Source: a bacterium
GTDB taxonomy: Bacteria > Patescibacteriota > Minisyncoccia > Phycocordibacterales > UBA918
Assembly (NCBI GenBank): GCA_002710785.1
Contig: PAMC01000009.1
Coordinates: 29,726-42,424 of the forward strand
Direction of reading: 5' to 3'
Length of the DNA stretch: 12,699 nt
Notes under the pieces: model-generated
Database searches by the model: none
What the model saw: the letters and a program-made list of their open reading frames with translations, nothing else
What the model was told of the DNA's origin: nothing
Made by a program: the position numbers and the translations under genes
Part shown: piece after piece, positions 1 through 7,611 of the stretch
Layout of the letters: every line of letters starts with the position of its first letter
Position numbering within the stretch: position 1 is the stretch's first letter

Positions 1-1134
1 GTAAAACCACGGGACGAAAAACAAGTCAACGAGAAGCAGCCAAACGGTCACATCGAGCTTGAAATCACCAGTATTGAAGTATTGAGCGAAGCTGAAGGCT
101 TGCCATTTGAGCTTAATACCGAGCTTAACCTAGAAACGCTGCTCGATAACCGGCCACTCACGCTGCGCCGTGAGCGTGAGCGCGCGATTTTTAAAGTGCA
201 GCACCACATTCTGCACGCCTACCGCTCGTTTTTGGTTAGTCAGGGGTTTGTTGAGTTTCAAGCACCTAAGCTGGTCGGTGGTGATGCGGAAGGTGGGTCT
301 GAGGTGTTTAAAGTCGAGTACTTCAAAGAGCGCAGTGCGAGCCTCGCTACTAGTCCACAGCTCTACAAGCAGATTATGGCTGCCGTGTACGAGCGCGTGT
401 TCGCTGTTGGTCAAACCTTCCGGGCTGAGAAAAGCGCAACTTCTCGTCACCTAAGCGAGATTTCAATGCTCGACCTCGAGATGGCGTTTGTTAAAGATCA
501 CACCGATGTAATTGCGTTGGTGACAGAGCTCATGAAGAGCATCACTGAGCATGTGGCGCAAAGCTGCAAAGTTGAGCTCGAGCTCTTAGGAGTAGCTGTG
601 CCGCAAACACCCGAGACTTTCCCGACCCTTACCCTGCGTGACGCGCAGCAGCTGATTAAGCAAGAGACCGGTGAAGACAAAACTAACGAACCAGATTTAG
701 AACCCGAAGATGAGCGCTTCCTCTGTGAGTACGCAGCCAAAGAATGGGGTAGTGACTTTGTGTTTGTGACCCATTTTCCAACCAGCAAGCGTCCGTTTTA
801 CACGCATGTTGACCCAGATAACCCAGAGTTTACCCGCAGCTTTGACCTTCTCTTTCGCGGCCTCGAGATGTGCTCAGGTGGACAGCGTGTCCACGACTAC
901 ACTGAGCTAAAGGAGCGTATTGCACAAAAGGGCCTCGACCCAGAGAAGTTCGATTTCTACCTGCAAGCCTTTAAGTATGGTATTGCTCCTCACGGTGGTA
1001 TTGGTATGGGCTTGGAGCGCCTCACCATGAAGTACTGCGGCTTGGAGAACGTCAAAGAAGCCACTATGTTCCCGCGCGACATGAACCGCATCGACACACT
1101 GCTGTCGCAAGAAGACACGCCAGAAAACACCTAA
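1..1134 (+). CDS. aspS: Aspartyl-tRNA synthetase, archaeal type, 5' end cut by window
   Basis: This class II synthetase attaches aspartate to tRNA in the cytoplasm. The frame is open from base 1 without a start, so the gene begins upstream; 377 residues are visible and most of the N-terminal anticodon-binding OB fold is missing. The catalytic core is plain: the SPQLYKQ segment near 350-370, motif 2 FRAE at 418-429 followed by the RHLSE segment, the SGGQR block near 875-890, and motif 3 GMGLER at 1003-1020, ending in FPRD. These blocks, and the lack of the large bacterial insertion domain, match the archaeal/eukaryotic AspRS subgroup rather than the roughly 590-residue bacterial enzyme. Such enzymes are often non-discriminating and also charge tRNA-Asn for GatCAB; that is inference here. 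pepA follows after 3 bases. An in-frame TTG at 82 is internal and not the start. Confidence 0.93.
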   Translation, partial: VKPRDEKQVNEKQPNGHIELEITSIEVLSEAEGLPFELNTELNLETLLDNRPLTLRRERERAIFKVQHHILHAYRSFLVSQGFVEFQAPKLVGGDAEGGSEVFKVEYFKERSASLATSPQLYKQIMAAVYERVFAVGQTFRAEKSATSRHLSEISMLDLEMAFVKDHTDVIALVTELMKSITEHVAQSCKVELELLGVAVPQTPETFPTLTLRDAQQLIKQETGEDKTNEPDLEPEDERFLCEYAAKEWGSDFVFVTHFPTSKRPFYTHVDPDNPEFTRSFDLLFRGLEMCSGGQRVHDYTELKERIAQKGLDPEKFDFYLQAFKYGIAPHGGIGMGLERLTMKYCGLENVKEATMFPRDMNRIDTLLSQEDTPENT

Positions 1135-1137
1135 CCT

Positions 1138-2547
1138 ATGAGGCTCACCAGTACCGAGAAAGATATTAGTAAAGTAGCAAAGAAGTACTGCCGCTTAGTA
1201 GTGAGTGAAGATCCAGCCAGCAACCATCGGCTTGTCGAGGCAGCTGACGGAACACTCAGCTACAAAATGGGGGTCGGGAAGTACAAAGACGTTACCCCGC
1301 GAAAGTTTCGCCTGCTCGTGCGGAGCATTGTGCGAGCTGCCAAAGCACATCAGGTGGAGTACTTGGCAGTGCAGCTCTCAAACTCACTCTTTCCGCAACT
1401 GCAGGAATACGGTGAGCGATGGGTGTTGCGTACAATCGCTGAGAACTTGCTCTTAGCTAACTACGAATTCACAAAATACAAAACCAAGAAGACAGGTAAA
1501 CAAGCCAAAGAACTCAAAGAAATTTGTTTCTGCAATGGCTTAAACAAGGAAGCTAAACGAGGTTTTGTGGAGGGACAAGTAGTAGCTGCGGCCGCCAATA
1601 CTACGCGTGACATCGCCAACACTAGTGGGGCTGACATGAGTCCGCGCCAACTGGCAGCCGCCGCAAAAAAGACGCTTAAAGCCACGTCAGTAAAGATTAA
1701 GGTGCACAATGAAGCAGAGTTAAAGAAACTTAAAGCAAATTTGTTGCTGGCAGTTGGGCAGGGCACTAAGGAACCAACGCAGCTCATCACCATGAGTTAC
1801 ATGGGCGGCAAGAAGGCCGAGCGACCACTCGTCTTGGTTGGTAAAGGTATTACCTATGATACCGGTGGTCTTAACGTCAAGCCGTCTGGGGCCATGCACG
1901 ATATGCACCTCGACATGTCGGGTGGGGCGGCAGTAATTGGTGCGATGCAAGCGATCGCCAAGCTGAAGCTAAAGAAAAATGTTATTGGCATCGTTGCGGC
2001 AGCTGAAAATGCTGTCTCTGCTGAGGCCATGCGGGCGGGCGACATTTTTACCGCCATGAATGGCAAAACTGTCGAAGTGCTACACACCGATGCGGAAGGG
2101 CGGCTCGCACTGGCCGACGCACTAACTTACAGCGAGCGCTTTAATCCCAAAATGATTATCGACGTGGCCACCCTCACCGGCGCCTCACTCGTGGCACTTG
2201 GGCAACAGGCACACGCTATTATGACTCCAGACGAGGAGCTGCAACGCTTGCTCATTGACCTGGGTGAAGAGAGTGGCGACTACACCTGGCCGCTACCAGT
2301 CTGGGAGGAGTACCAAAAGCCGCTTAAGAGCACGCGCGCCGACTTGGCAAACATTGCCACCAACTTCTCTCGCTTTGGCGGCACAATCGAGGGTGGAGCT
2401 TTTCTGCAAAACTTTGCTCCTAAAAACGTACCTTGGGCGCACATCGACATGGCGCCGCGCATGGAAGCAACGGCCGAAGACAAACTGGCCAAAGGGGCCA
2501 CTGGCGAACCAGTCCGCCTCTTGGTCACCCTGGCTGAAGCTCTTTAA
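1138..2547 (+). CDS. pepA: Leucyl aminopeptidase, M17 family
   Basis: A 469-residue cytosolic two-zinc aminopeptidase that removes N-terminal residues from peptides, probably for peptide turnover. The expected metal ligands of the M17 family are all visible: K236 and D241 in VGKGITYDTGG, D259 in the LDMSGG segment, and D318 and E320 in TDAEGR. The catalytic lysine (K248, in NVKPS) and arginine (R322) are also present, with the same spacing as K282 and R356 of E. coli PepA. The N-terminal 150 or so residues correspond to the variable M17 N-terminal domain and are lysine-rich. The ATG lies 3 bases after the aspS stop and has no Shine-Dalgarno sequence, so translation is probably coupled to aspS. 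Somewhat shorter than the usual 480-500 residues, but no key residue is lost. Confidence 0.93.
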   Translation: MRLTSTEKDISKVAKKYCRLVVSEDPASNHRLVEAADGTLSYKMGVGKYKDVTPRKFRLLVRSIVRAAKAHQVEYLAVQLSNSLFPQLQEYGERWVLRTIAENLLLANYEFTKYKTKKTGKQAKELKEICFCNGLNKEAKRGFVEGQVVAAAANTTRDIANTSGADMSPRQLAAAAKKTLKATSVKIKVHNEAELKKLKANLLLAVGQGTKEPTQLITMSYMGGKKAERPLVLVGKGITYDTGGLNVKPSGAMHDMHLDMSGGAAVIGAMQAIAKLKLKKNVIGIVAAAENAVSAEAMRAGDIFTAMNGKTVEVLHTDAEGRLALADALTYSERFNPKMIIDVATLTGASLVALGQQAHAIMTPDEELQRLLIDLGEESGDYTWPLPVWEEYQKPLKSTRADLANIATNFSRFGGTIEGGAFLQNFAPKNVPWAHIDMAPRMEATAEDKLAKGATGEPVRLLVTLAEAL

Positions 2548-2549
2548 AT

Positions 2550-2976
2550 ATGGACGTAGCAACAATTCGTGAGAGCTTTAGATAAAGTTGAGCCCGCGCT
2601 GCAATGTTACAGCCAGGGCATAAAAAGGTGTTACACAAAAATCAAGTTAGCATTGAGAGGAGTATGGCCGGTAACAAAGCGATGATAATGGCAATTTTCC
2701 CAGTAATATTTCATTTCAACAATGTAATTGCTGCGGTGGCCGAATATGAAGCTTTAAAAACGCCGGAGGCGAAGTTTGTAAAAGGTGTCGATTAAATCGA
2801 ACCGCTCTTTCATATGTACAACGAGAAGGGGGAGAGCGTGGTCGCTCTCAATGGGGTTGACACGTGAAGATGCCGACCGTATAAAGCGCCCGTACATCGA
2901 ACACTTTCCGTACATGTCGCGCTTTACTAACGTCGTACACGACCAGATGGAGAAAGAAGGTTTCTTCGCTAGCTAG
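2550..2976 (+). pseudogene. Decayed HD-domain hydrolase remnant
   Basis: No intact gene is present between pepA and scpA. A broken reading frame resembles the C-terminal half of HD-domain nucleotidase-like (YfbR-like) proteins. Fragment one (ATG at 2664, frame 3) includes EYEALKTPEAKFVKGVD and stops at TAA 2793-2795, where the family usually has a lysine (AAA to TAA would explain it). The same frame then continues IEPLFHMYNEKGE to about 2860. After a likely one-base insertion near 2859 it resumes in frame 1 (TREDADRIKRPYIEHFPY) and ends at TAG 2974-2976. An ATG at 2550, two bases after pepA, starts an 11-codon stub (MDVATIRESFR) that may be the old N-terminus. The N-terminal HD metal-binding half is not recognisable. 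The family call rests on recall of the pattern around AKFVKGVD-IEP; sequence error could mimic part of the damage. Confidence 0.6.
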
Positions 2977-2978
2977 AG

Positions 2979-2987
2979 TGCTACAAT
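2979..2987 (+). promoter_or_regulatory. Extended -10 promoter before scpA leader
   Basis: TGC-TACAAT, with TACAAT at 2982-2987 and an ATG exactly 6 bases downstream at 2994. No convincing -35 box is seen. Transcription would start at or next to the A of the ATG, giving a leaderless mRNA. Confidence 0.5.
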
Positions 2988-2993
2988 TTCTAT

Positions 2994-3038
2994 ATGAATG
3001 AGAGCGTGACGGTGGACGCCAGCCCCGTTAGAAGGTAG
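2994..3038 (+). CDS. Possible 14-residue leader peptide before scpA
   Basis: ATG at 2994 opens a frame reading MNESVTVDASPVRR and closing at TAG 3036-3038. It lies 6 bases after an extended -10 box, so it would be translated from the very 5' end of the transcript. It is in the same frame as scpA, whose ATG lies 12 bases after the TAG. Its last codons form the 5' arm of a perfect 11-bp inverted repeat whose 3' arm is inside scpA. It could be a regulatory leader peptide, or the original scpA N-terminus interrupted by a stop. No homology can be claimed for so short a peptide. Confidence 0.35.
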   Translation: MNESVTVDASPVRR

Positions 3039-3103
3039 TACTTTGAGAGTATGCGAGTTGATAACGAAACAGTGACTTTGAACGAAAAACCCTCTAACGG
3101 GGC
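3022..3103 (+). promoter_or_regulatory. Long-range hairpin enclosing the scpA start
   Basis: The 5' arm GCCCCGTTAGA (3022-3032) is the exact reverse complement of TCTAACGGGGC (3093-3103), an 11-bp stem. Two more G-C pairs follow after a bulged A at 3033. The 60-base enclosed segment contains the leader stop (3036-3038) and the scpA ATG (3051). A closely similar arrangement is found at the start of gltX (9043-9110). Either a regulatory RNA structure or a dispersed palindromic element; the sequence alone cannot decide. Confidence 0.55.
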
Positions 3104-3827
3104 CAGTGTTTTTGCGGTTAAGACTGACGTTTTTGAAGGACCGATGGAGCTGTTGTTAGAGCTGGTAGAGAAGCGCAAGCTCCTTATTAACGACATATCT
3201 CTGGCCGAAGTAACCGACGAGTACATGGCGATGGTGAGTGACATGCAGGAGCGTTCGCTCCCGAACACGGCTGCTTTTGTGCAACTGGCTGCCACACTGC
3301 TCTTGATTAAAAGTAAGTCACTTCTGCCAGTACTGCAGCTAACCGATGAGGAGGAGAGTGCCATCGACGACCTAGAAATCCGACTTAAGCAGTACCAAAT
3401 ATTCAAACAAGCGGCAGAGTCGGTTGCACAGCTCTTTGGCCAGGATATGCTGCACGAGCGTCAGTACGTACCGAGCAAAGAACCGCTGTTTTCGCCCGAC
3501 CAGTACACCACACCATCTGCGCTCCATGAGGCAATCGCTAACGTACTACAAAATTTACCGATCAAAGAGGTGAAGCCTCGTGTGCAGGTGCGGCCTGTTA
3601 TTAGCTTGGAGCAAATGATTGAGCGACTGTACGATCGAATCGAGCGCGCCCGCGCCACCTCACTACGCGAACTCGTAGCCGGAGAAGCAGAGCCAAAAAC
3701 AGTTATTGTCGGTTTTTTAGCTATTTTAGAAAGCGTGAAGCAGGGAAGTATCTTGGTAGCACAGCTCAACCGCTTTGAAGATATCACCGTTGAGCGACAT
3801 GACTTAAGTACTCCGCAATACCGATGA
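3051..3827 (+). CDS. scpA: Segregation and condensation protein A
   Basis: A 258-residue kleisin subunit that bridges the two heads of the SMC dimer and, with ScpB, forms the bacterial condensin that organises and separates chromosomes. The diagnostic N-terminal block FEGPMELLLELVEKRKLLINDISLAEVTDEYM is present from about residue 28, followed by the helical segment ending LLIKSKSLLP. The C-terminal winged helix (GFLAILESVKQGSI) contacts the other SMC head. The family normally begins close to the FxVxTDVFEGP segment; here about 22 extra residues precede it, encoded by a hairpin element shared with gltX, so the ATG at 3051 is the best available start but not certain. Only a weak GAGAG precedes it. 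scpB starts 13 bases after the TGA. Confidence 0.93.
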   Translation: MRVDNETVTLNEKPSNGASVFAVKTDVFEGPMELLLELVEKRKLLINDISLAEVTDEYMAMVSDMQERSLPNTAAFVQLAATLLLIKSKSLLPVLQLTDEEESAIDDLEIRLKQYQIFKQAAESVAQLFGQDMLHERQYVPSKEPLFSPDQYTTPSALHEAIANVLQNLPIKEVKPRVQVRPVISLEQMIERLYDRIERARATSLRELVAGEAEPKTVIVGFLAILESVKQGSILVAQLNRFEDITVERHDLSTPQYR

Positions 3828-3833
3828 TATACT
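3825..3833 (+). promoter_or_regulatory. Extended -10 box before scpB
   Basis: TGA-TATACT; the TGA is the scpA stop codon and TATACT occupies 3828-3833. The scpB ATG follows after 7 bases. No -35 box and no Shine-Dalgarno sequence are visible, so a leaderless internal transcript is predicted. Confidence 0.5.
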
Positions 3834-3840
3834 GTTGCCT

Positions 3841-4386
3841 ATGTTTGAAAAAATGTTAGATCAGAGGCTTGAAGTGATCTTGTTTTTTAAGGCGCAACCA
3901 GTGGCTAAAGCTGTACTCGCAAAGCAGCTTAACGTATCAGCTGAAGCGCTTGCTGAGGCAATTGCTGTACTTAAAGAGCGGTTGGAAGCGGGTGCTACCC
4001 GACTTCTTGAAACTGACAGTGAATTAAGCCTTGTGACCGCGCCTGAGCACGATGCCTTAATCGAGGACTTGCGTCGCGATGAGCTAAAGCGTGATATCGG
4101 CAAAGCCGGGGCCGAAACGCTAGCTATCGTGCTCTACCGCGGGCCAATTACGCGCGGTGAGATCGACCGCATTCGCGGTGTAAATTCTTCCTACATTTTG
4201 CGCACCTTAATGGTCCGCGGCCTGATTGAGCGAGGCAGTAGCAGCAAGCGTGTTGAGTACCGAGCCACTTCAGATTTACTGGCGCATCTTGGGATCACTG
4301 CCAAAACAGCACTGCCAAACTACGAACAAGTACTCAACCAACTTGATACTTTTGAACAAGAAATGGCCACAGAAACAGAGGTGTAA
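3841..4386 (+). CDS. scpB: Segregation and condensation protein B
   Basis: A 181-residue dimeric winged-helix protein that binds the ScpA kleisin and modulates the SMC complex. The C-terminal winged helix carries the family signature AETLAIVLYRGPITRGEIDRIRGV from about residue 95, then the segment ending VRGLIERG and a YRATSDLLAHLGI block. The N-terminal winged helix (RLEVILFFKAQPVAKAVLAKQL) is also clear. ATG 3841 is preferred to an in-frame TTG at 3835 because it sits 7 bases after a TATACT box and directly before the conserved region. It follows scpA by 13 bases, the usual scpAB pairing. The acidic C-terminal tail after about residue 165 is not conserved in my judgement. Confidence 0.92.
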   Translation: MFEKMLDQRLEVILFFKAQPVAKAVLAKQLNVSAEALAEAIAVLKERLEAGATRLLETDSELSLVTAPEHDALIEDLRRDELKRDIGKAGAETLAIVLYRGPITRGEIDRIRGVNSSYILRTLMVRGLIERGSSSKRVEYRATSDLLAHLGITAKTALPNYEQVLNQLDTFEQEMATETEV

Positions 4387-4389
4387 ATG

Positions 4390-4398
4390 TGATACCAT
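4390..4398 (+). promoter_or_regulatory. Extended -10 box before the carboxypeptidase gene
   Basis: TGA-TACCAT with TACCAT at 4393-4398 and ATG 4405 exactly 6 bases later, in the 18-base gap after scpB. The box is a weak match at its fourth base, but the TGn and spacing repeat what is seen before scpB and the M23 gene. Confidence 0.42.
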
Positions 4399-4404
4399 TT
4401 ACCT

Positions 4405-5406
4405 ATGAGCAACGTAGAGCAACACGTAGAGCTTGAGGTAGATGGCAGCGGCGACGATATCGAGCGGGTGCCCATCTTCTCGCAACTCACCGTGTTAGCG
4501 GTGATGTTGTTGCTCCTGCTTGGAGCTGGTGTTACACCGAAAATTATAGCGGCGCTGCAGCCTCAAGCAGTCGAATCAGTGGTGGCAGAAACCCTCGCTC
4601 CTTTGACCCCTCAGACACCCGACCTAAATGCGTTTGCGCCACTCAATCTACAGGCAGAGTCAGTGTTTGTGTGGGACATTACTGAGCAGCGTGTGCTACA
4701 CCAGGTCGCAGCTGACAAGCAGTTGCCACTGGCTTCGATCACCAAACTCATGACCGCACTGGTGGCCAACGAACTCTTAACCGGCACGACCACCATCACG
4801 GTAAGCGAAAGGGCTATTAATCAAGACGGGGCCAGTGGTTTGTTGGCAGACGAGCAGTTCACACTCCTAAACCTCTCAGATTTGATGCTTTTGACTTCCT
4901 CTAACGATGGAGCGTACGCAGTGGCTGAGACGCTCGGGCGTGAGTTTGACGCCAACGACCCAGCCGAGGCGTTTGTGGCGCTCATGAATATCCGTGCTGA
5001 AGAGCTTGGCCTCGGGCAGACGTACTTCCGTAACCCAACTGGGCTCGATATTGCTGAGGACGAGGCCGGCGCCTACGGCTCAGCTCGAGACATTGCCTTC
5101 TTGATGGAGTATATTCTCGAGTCGCAGCCGACTATTATCGAATCGACCGCCGACCCGGCCCACACGGTAATTAGCCAAAATGGCATCGTGCACAGCGCGC
5201 GTAATACCAACCAAAATGTCGTTTCGGTACCAGGTATTATTGGCTCCAAGACTGGCTACACCGAACTAGCTGGTGGTAACTTGGTGGTAGCCTTTGACGC
5301 TGGTGTTAATCGCCCAGTCGTGGTGGTAGCACTGGGCTCTACTTGGCAAGGCCGGTTTGAGGATGTGAACCGTCTTGTCGCAGCAACCATCGACGCGCTG
5401 CAATAA
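4405..5406 (+). CDS. dacA: D-alanyl-D-alanine carboxypeptidase, S11 family
   Basis: A 333-residue membrane-anchored, extracytoplasmic penicillin-binding protein that would remove the terminal D-Ala from peptidoglycan stem peptides. The three active-site motifs are in order: S111-I-T-K114 (SxxK nucleophile and base), S165-S-N167 (SxN), and K282-T-G284 (KTG). A single hydrophobic segment at about residues 26-50, after a short acidic cytoplasmic N-terminus, should act as an uncleaved signal anchor. The typical S11 C-terminal beta domain and amphipathic anchor are missing, so it is a short form. A role close to MraY and FtsW fits wall maturation. It could instead act as an endopeptidase; the sequence does not separate these. 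The symbol is a family-level assignment. mraY starts 6 bases downstream. Confidence 0.9.
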   Translation: MSNVEQHVELEVDGSGDDIERVPIFSQLTVLAVMLLLLLGAGVTPKIIAALQPQAVESVVAETLAPLTPQTPDLNAFAPLNLQAESVFVWDITEQRVLHQVAADKQLPLASITKLMTALVANELLTGTTTITVSERAINQDGASGLLADEQFTLLNLSDLMLLTSSNDGAYAVAETLGREFDANDPAEAFVALMNIRAEELGLGQTYFRNPTGLDIAEDEAGAYGSARDIAFLMEYILESQPTIIESTADPAHTVISQNGIVHSARNTNQNVVSVPGIIGSKTGYTELAGGNLVVAFDAGVNRPVVVVALGSTWQGRFEDVNRLVAATIDALQ

Positions 5407-5412
5407 TACCGT

Positions 5413-6486
5413 ATGGAATCCGCTCTCATTAAAGTCTTTTTGCCGACCGTTCTCGCATTTATTGTTGGTGTGCTAATAACGCCAATCATCACGCACTACC
5501 TCTACAAGTATCGCGTCTGGAAGAAGAAAGCTGGCAAAGGTAATGGTTACGGTGGCGGTGGGACACCAATTTTTGACGAACTGCACAAAGAAAAAGATAC
5601 CAACACGCCACGTATGGGTGGTTTGGTTATTATTTGCGCCACCATACTCACCGTCGTAGCTTTTTCGCTCTTGGGAGCGCTGCTACCAAACGGATACTTT
5701 GGTGAGATCGATTTTTTAAGCCGTAGTCAGACGTGGCTGCCGCTGGTGGCACTTTTAATCGGGGCGGTAGTTGGGTTTATCGACGATCTTTTTATTGTTA
5801 TCGACCGGGGCGGGCACTTTGCCGGTGGCTTATCGCTCACCATGCGCCTTGGGGTTGTGACTGCAACTGCACTCTTTAGTGGCTGGTGGTTTTACGACAA
5901 ACTCGAAGTGAGTAGCGTAAGTTTGCTCGGGTTTACACCCGTCGATATCGGCATCTGGTTCATACCGTTTTATGTCTTTGTCGCCTTGTGTATTTACATG
6001 AGTAGCGTTATTGACGGACTCGACGGTCTCTCTGGTGGAGTATTTATGTTTATCTTTATTGCGTACGCCGGCATCGCATACCACCAAACCCAGTTTGACC
6101 TCGCGGCACTCTGTGCAGCGATTGTCGGTGGTATCTTAGCGTTTTTGTGGTTCAACATCCCGCCAGCTCGCTTCTACATGACCGAGACCGGCATCATGGC
6201 GCTTACCATGTGTCTCACCATTATCGTGTTTATGACCGACACGCTCGGAGGTGGGGAGGGTGTCTCGCTTTTGCCAATCATTGGTATCCTCTTGGTAATC
6301 ACGGTGGGTGTTAATGCGATACAAATTATCTCCAAAAAGCTATGGAATAAGAAGGTTTTCTTGGTCGCACCACTGCACCACCACTTTGAAGCGCTCGGGT
6401 GGCCGGCCTACAAAGTCACCATGCGGTACTGGATCCTTGGCTTTATGGCTGCGGTAATTGGTATGATTTTAGCGGTGACCTTCTAA
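5413..6486 (+). CDS. mraY: Phospho-N-acetylmuramoyl-pentapeptide-transferase
   Basis: A 357-residue polytopic inner-membrane enzyme that transfers phospho-MurNAc-pentapeptide from UDP to undecaprenyl phosphate, making lipid I. Family signatures visible: KDTNTPRMGG near residue 62 (family HxxKxxTPTMGG), the magnesium-associated pair D124-D125 in GFIDD, IDGLDGL at 200-206, the FNIPPA segment, and the histidine motif APLHHHFE. Around ten membrane helices are expected. One oddity: the family's conserved GD(V/T)GS motif reads T-E258-TG, replacing the expected catalytic-site aspartate by glutamate. The region near residues 40-50 is a glycine-rich insertion (GNGYGGGG). The ATG has no Shine-Dalgarno sequence and follows the carboxypeptidase stop by 6 bases; an AATAAT with TGC before it lies 5 bases upstream. 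Confidence 0.92.
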   Translation: MESALIKVFLPTVLAFIVGVLITPIITHYLYKYRVWKKKAGKGNGYGGGGTPIFDELHKEKDTNTPRMGGLVIICATILTVVAFSLLGALLPNGYFGEIDFLSRSQTWLPLVALLIGAVVGFIDDLFIVIDRGGHFAGGLSLTMRLGVVTATALFSGWWFYDKLEVSSVSLLGFTPVDIGIWFIPFYVFVALCIYMSSVIDGLDGLSGGVFMFIFIAYAGIAYHQTQFDLAALCAAIVGGILAFLWFNIPPARFYMTETGIMALTMCLTIIVFMTDTLGGGEGVSLLPIIGILLVITVGVNAIQIISKKLWNKKVFLVAPLHHHFEALGWPAYKVTMRYWILGFMAAVIGMILAVTF

Positions 6487-6493
6487 AGTACCC

Positions 6494-7594
6494 ATGAGCA
6501 AGCAAATCGACCGTATCCTACTCAGTATTGTCGTCATCTTGGTGGGTGGCGGGTTTTTTATTTTCTCCTCCGCTTCGCTTGGTCTCTTGGCACGTAGCGG
6601 CGCGTCGTTCTCTTCAGTGGCGAGTAGCCAGGTGTTGTTTGGCATTATTGGCGGGGGGCTAGCGCTCACGTTCTTAAGTCAGGTCTACTACCGCAACTGG
6701 AGACAATACGCGTTTTACATCTTTCTCTTTTGTATTGGCTTAACGCTTTTGGTGTTTACGCCACTTGGTTTTAGCTACGGCGGCGCCCAGCGCTGGCTCG
6801 ATTTAGGACCATTTAGCCTTCAGCCGGCTGAGGTCCTAAAGATTGGGTTCGTTGTCTACCTGGCGACCTGGCTCTCGGGTATGCAAAAGCAGCTTAAGCA
6901 CTTTACGACCGGAGCCTTGCCGTTTTTTGGTATTGTTGGCGCTGTTGGGGTGCTCATGCTCCTGCAGCCCGATACCGACACGTTTCTCATTATGGCTACT
7001 GCTGCCACAGCTATGTTTGTGGCCGCCGGTGGTCGGTGGCGCGACGTTGCAGTGGCCGTGCTGATAGCCCTCGCACTCGTCGCGGCACTGGCTTTTACGC
7101 GACCGTACATCATGGACCGTATCACTACCTTTTTTAACCCTGAGGCAGACCCGCTCGGAGCCAGTTACCAGGTGCAGCAATCGCTTATTGCCGTTGGTTC
7201 GGGTGGTTTGTTTGGTCGCGGCTACGGGCAGAGTATTCAAAAGTTTGAGTACCTGCCCGAACCAATCGGCGACTCGATTTTTGCCGTCTACGCTGAGGAG
7301 TTTGGGTTTGTTGGCTCCTTGGTCCTGATTGCACTGTTTGCGGCGTTTACCTTTCGGGGGTACCGCATTGCCACGCACGCCAAAGATGCGTTTGGTATGC
7401 TCCTGGTGGTCGGGTTAGTAACTCTCATCGTTGTGCAAGCGTTTTTAAATATTGCCGCTATGGTTGCGCTGGCGCCGCTGGGCGGTTTGCCGCTGCCGTT
7501 TATTAGCCACGGGGGGACGGCGCTGTTGGTGACTCTGGCCTCCGTCGGGATCATTCTCAATGTCTCCAAGTACCAGCAGCGCATTAAGCGGTAG
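6494..7594 (+). CDS. ftsW: SEDS-family lipid II polymerase FtsW
   Basis: A 366-residue membrane glycosyltransferase of the SEDS family that polymerises lipid II, normally with a class B PBP partner at the septum; none is encoded here. Family motifs: GAQRWLDLGPFSLQPAE, LQPDTDT at 157-163 (usually QPDxGT, so the glycine is replaced by D162), the YQVQQSLIAVGSGG segment continuing to FGRGYGQS, LPEPIGDSIFAVYAEE with the likely catalytic aspartate D260, and PLPFISHGG near the C-terminus. About ten transmembrane helices are expected. FtsW is favoured over RodA because it lies between mraY and murG, as in dcw clusters; sequence alone would also permit RodA. It starts 7 bases after mraY with no Shine-Dalgarno sequence. 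No gene follows for 320 bases. Confidence 0.88.
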   Translation: MSKQIDRILLSIVVILVGGGFFIFSSASLGLLARSGASFSSVASSQVLFGIIGGGLALTFLSQVYYRNWRQYAFYIFLFCIGLTLLVFTPLGFSYGGAQRWLDLGPFSLQPAEVLKIGFVVYLATWLSGMQKQLKHFTTGALPFFGIVGAVGVLMLLQPDTDTFLIMATAATAMFVAAGGRWRDVAVAVLIALALVAALAFTRPYIMDRITTFFNPEADPLGASYQVQQSLIAVGSGGLFGRGYGQSIQKFEYLPEPIGDSIFAVYAEEFGFVGSLVLIALFAAFTFRGYRIATHAKDAFGMLLVVGLVTLIVVQAFLNIAAMVALAPLGGLPLPFISHGGTALLVTLASVGIILNVSKYQQRIKR

Positions 7595-7611
7595 CTGTTG
7601 ACGAGCTTAGG

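Noticed and set aside
3036..3038. TAG before scpA as evidence for stop-codon reassignment
   Set aside because: TAG also ends gltX and the NUDIX frame at sensible places, so it works as a normal stop.
3835..3840. TTG start for scpB
   Set aside because: It adds only two residues and falls between the -10 box and ATG 3841, where transcription would begin.
6836..7378. 180-codon open frame on the minus strand
   Set aside because: It is antisense to the conserved ftsW core and its composition shows no family motif.
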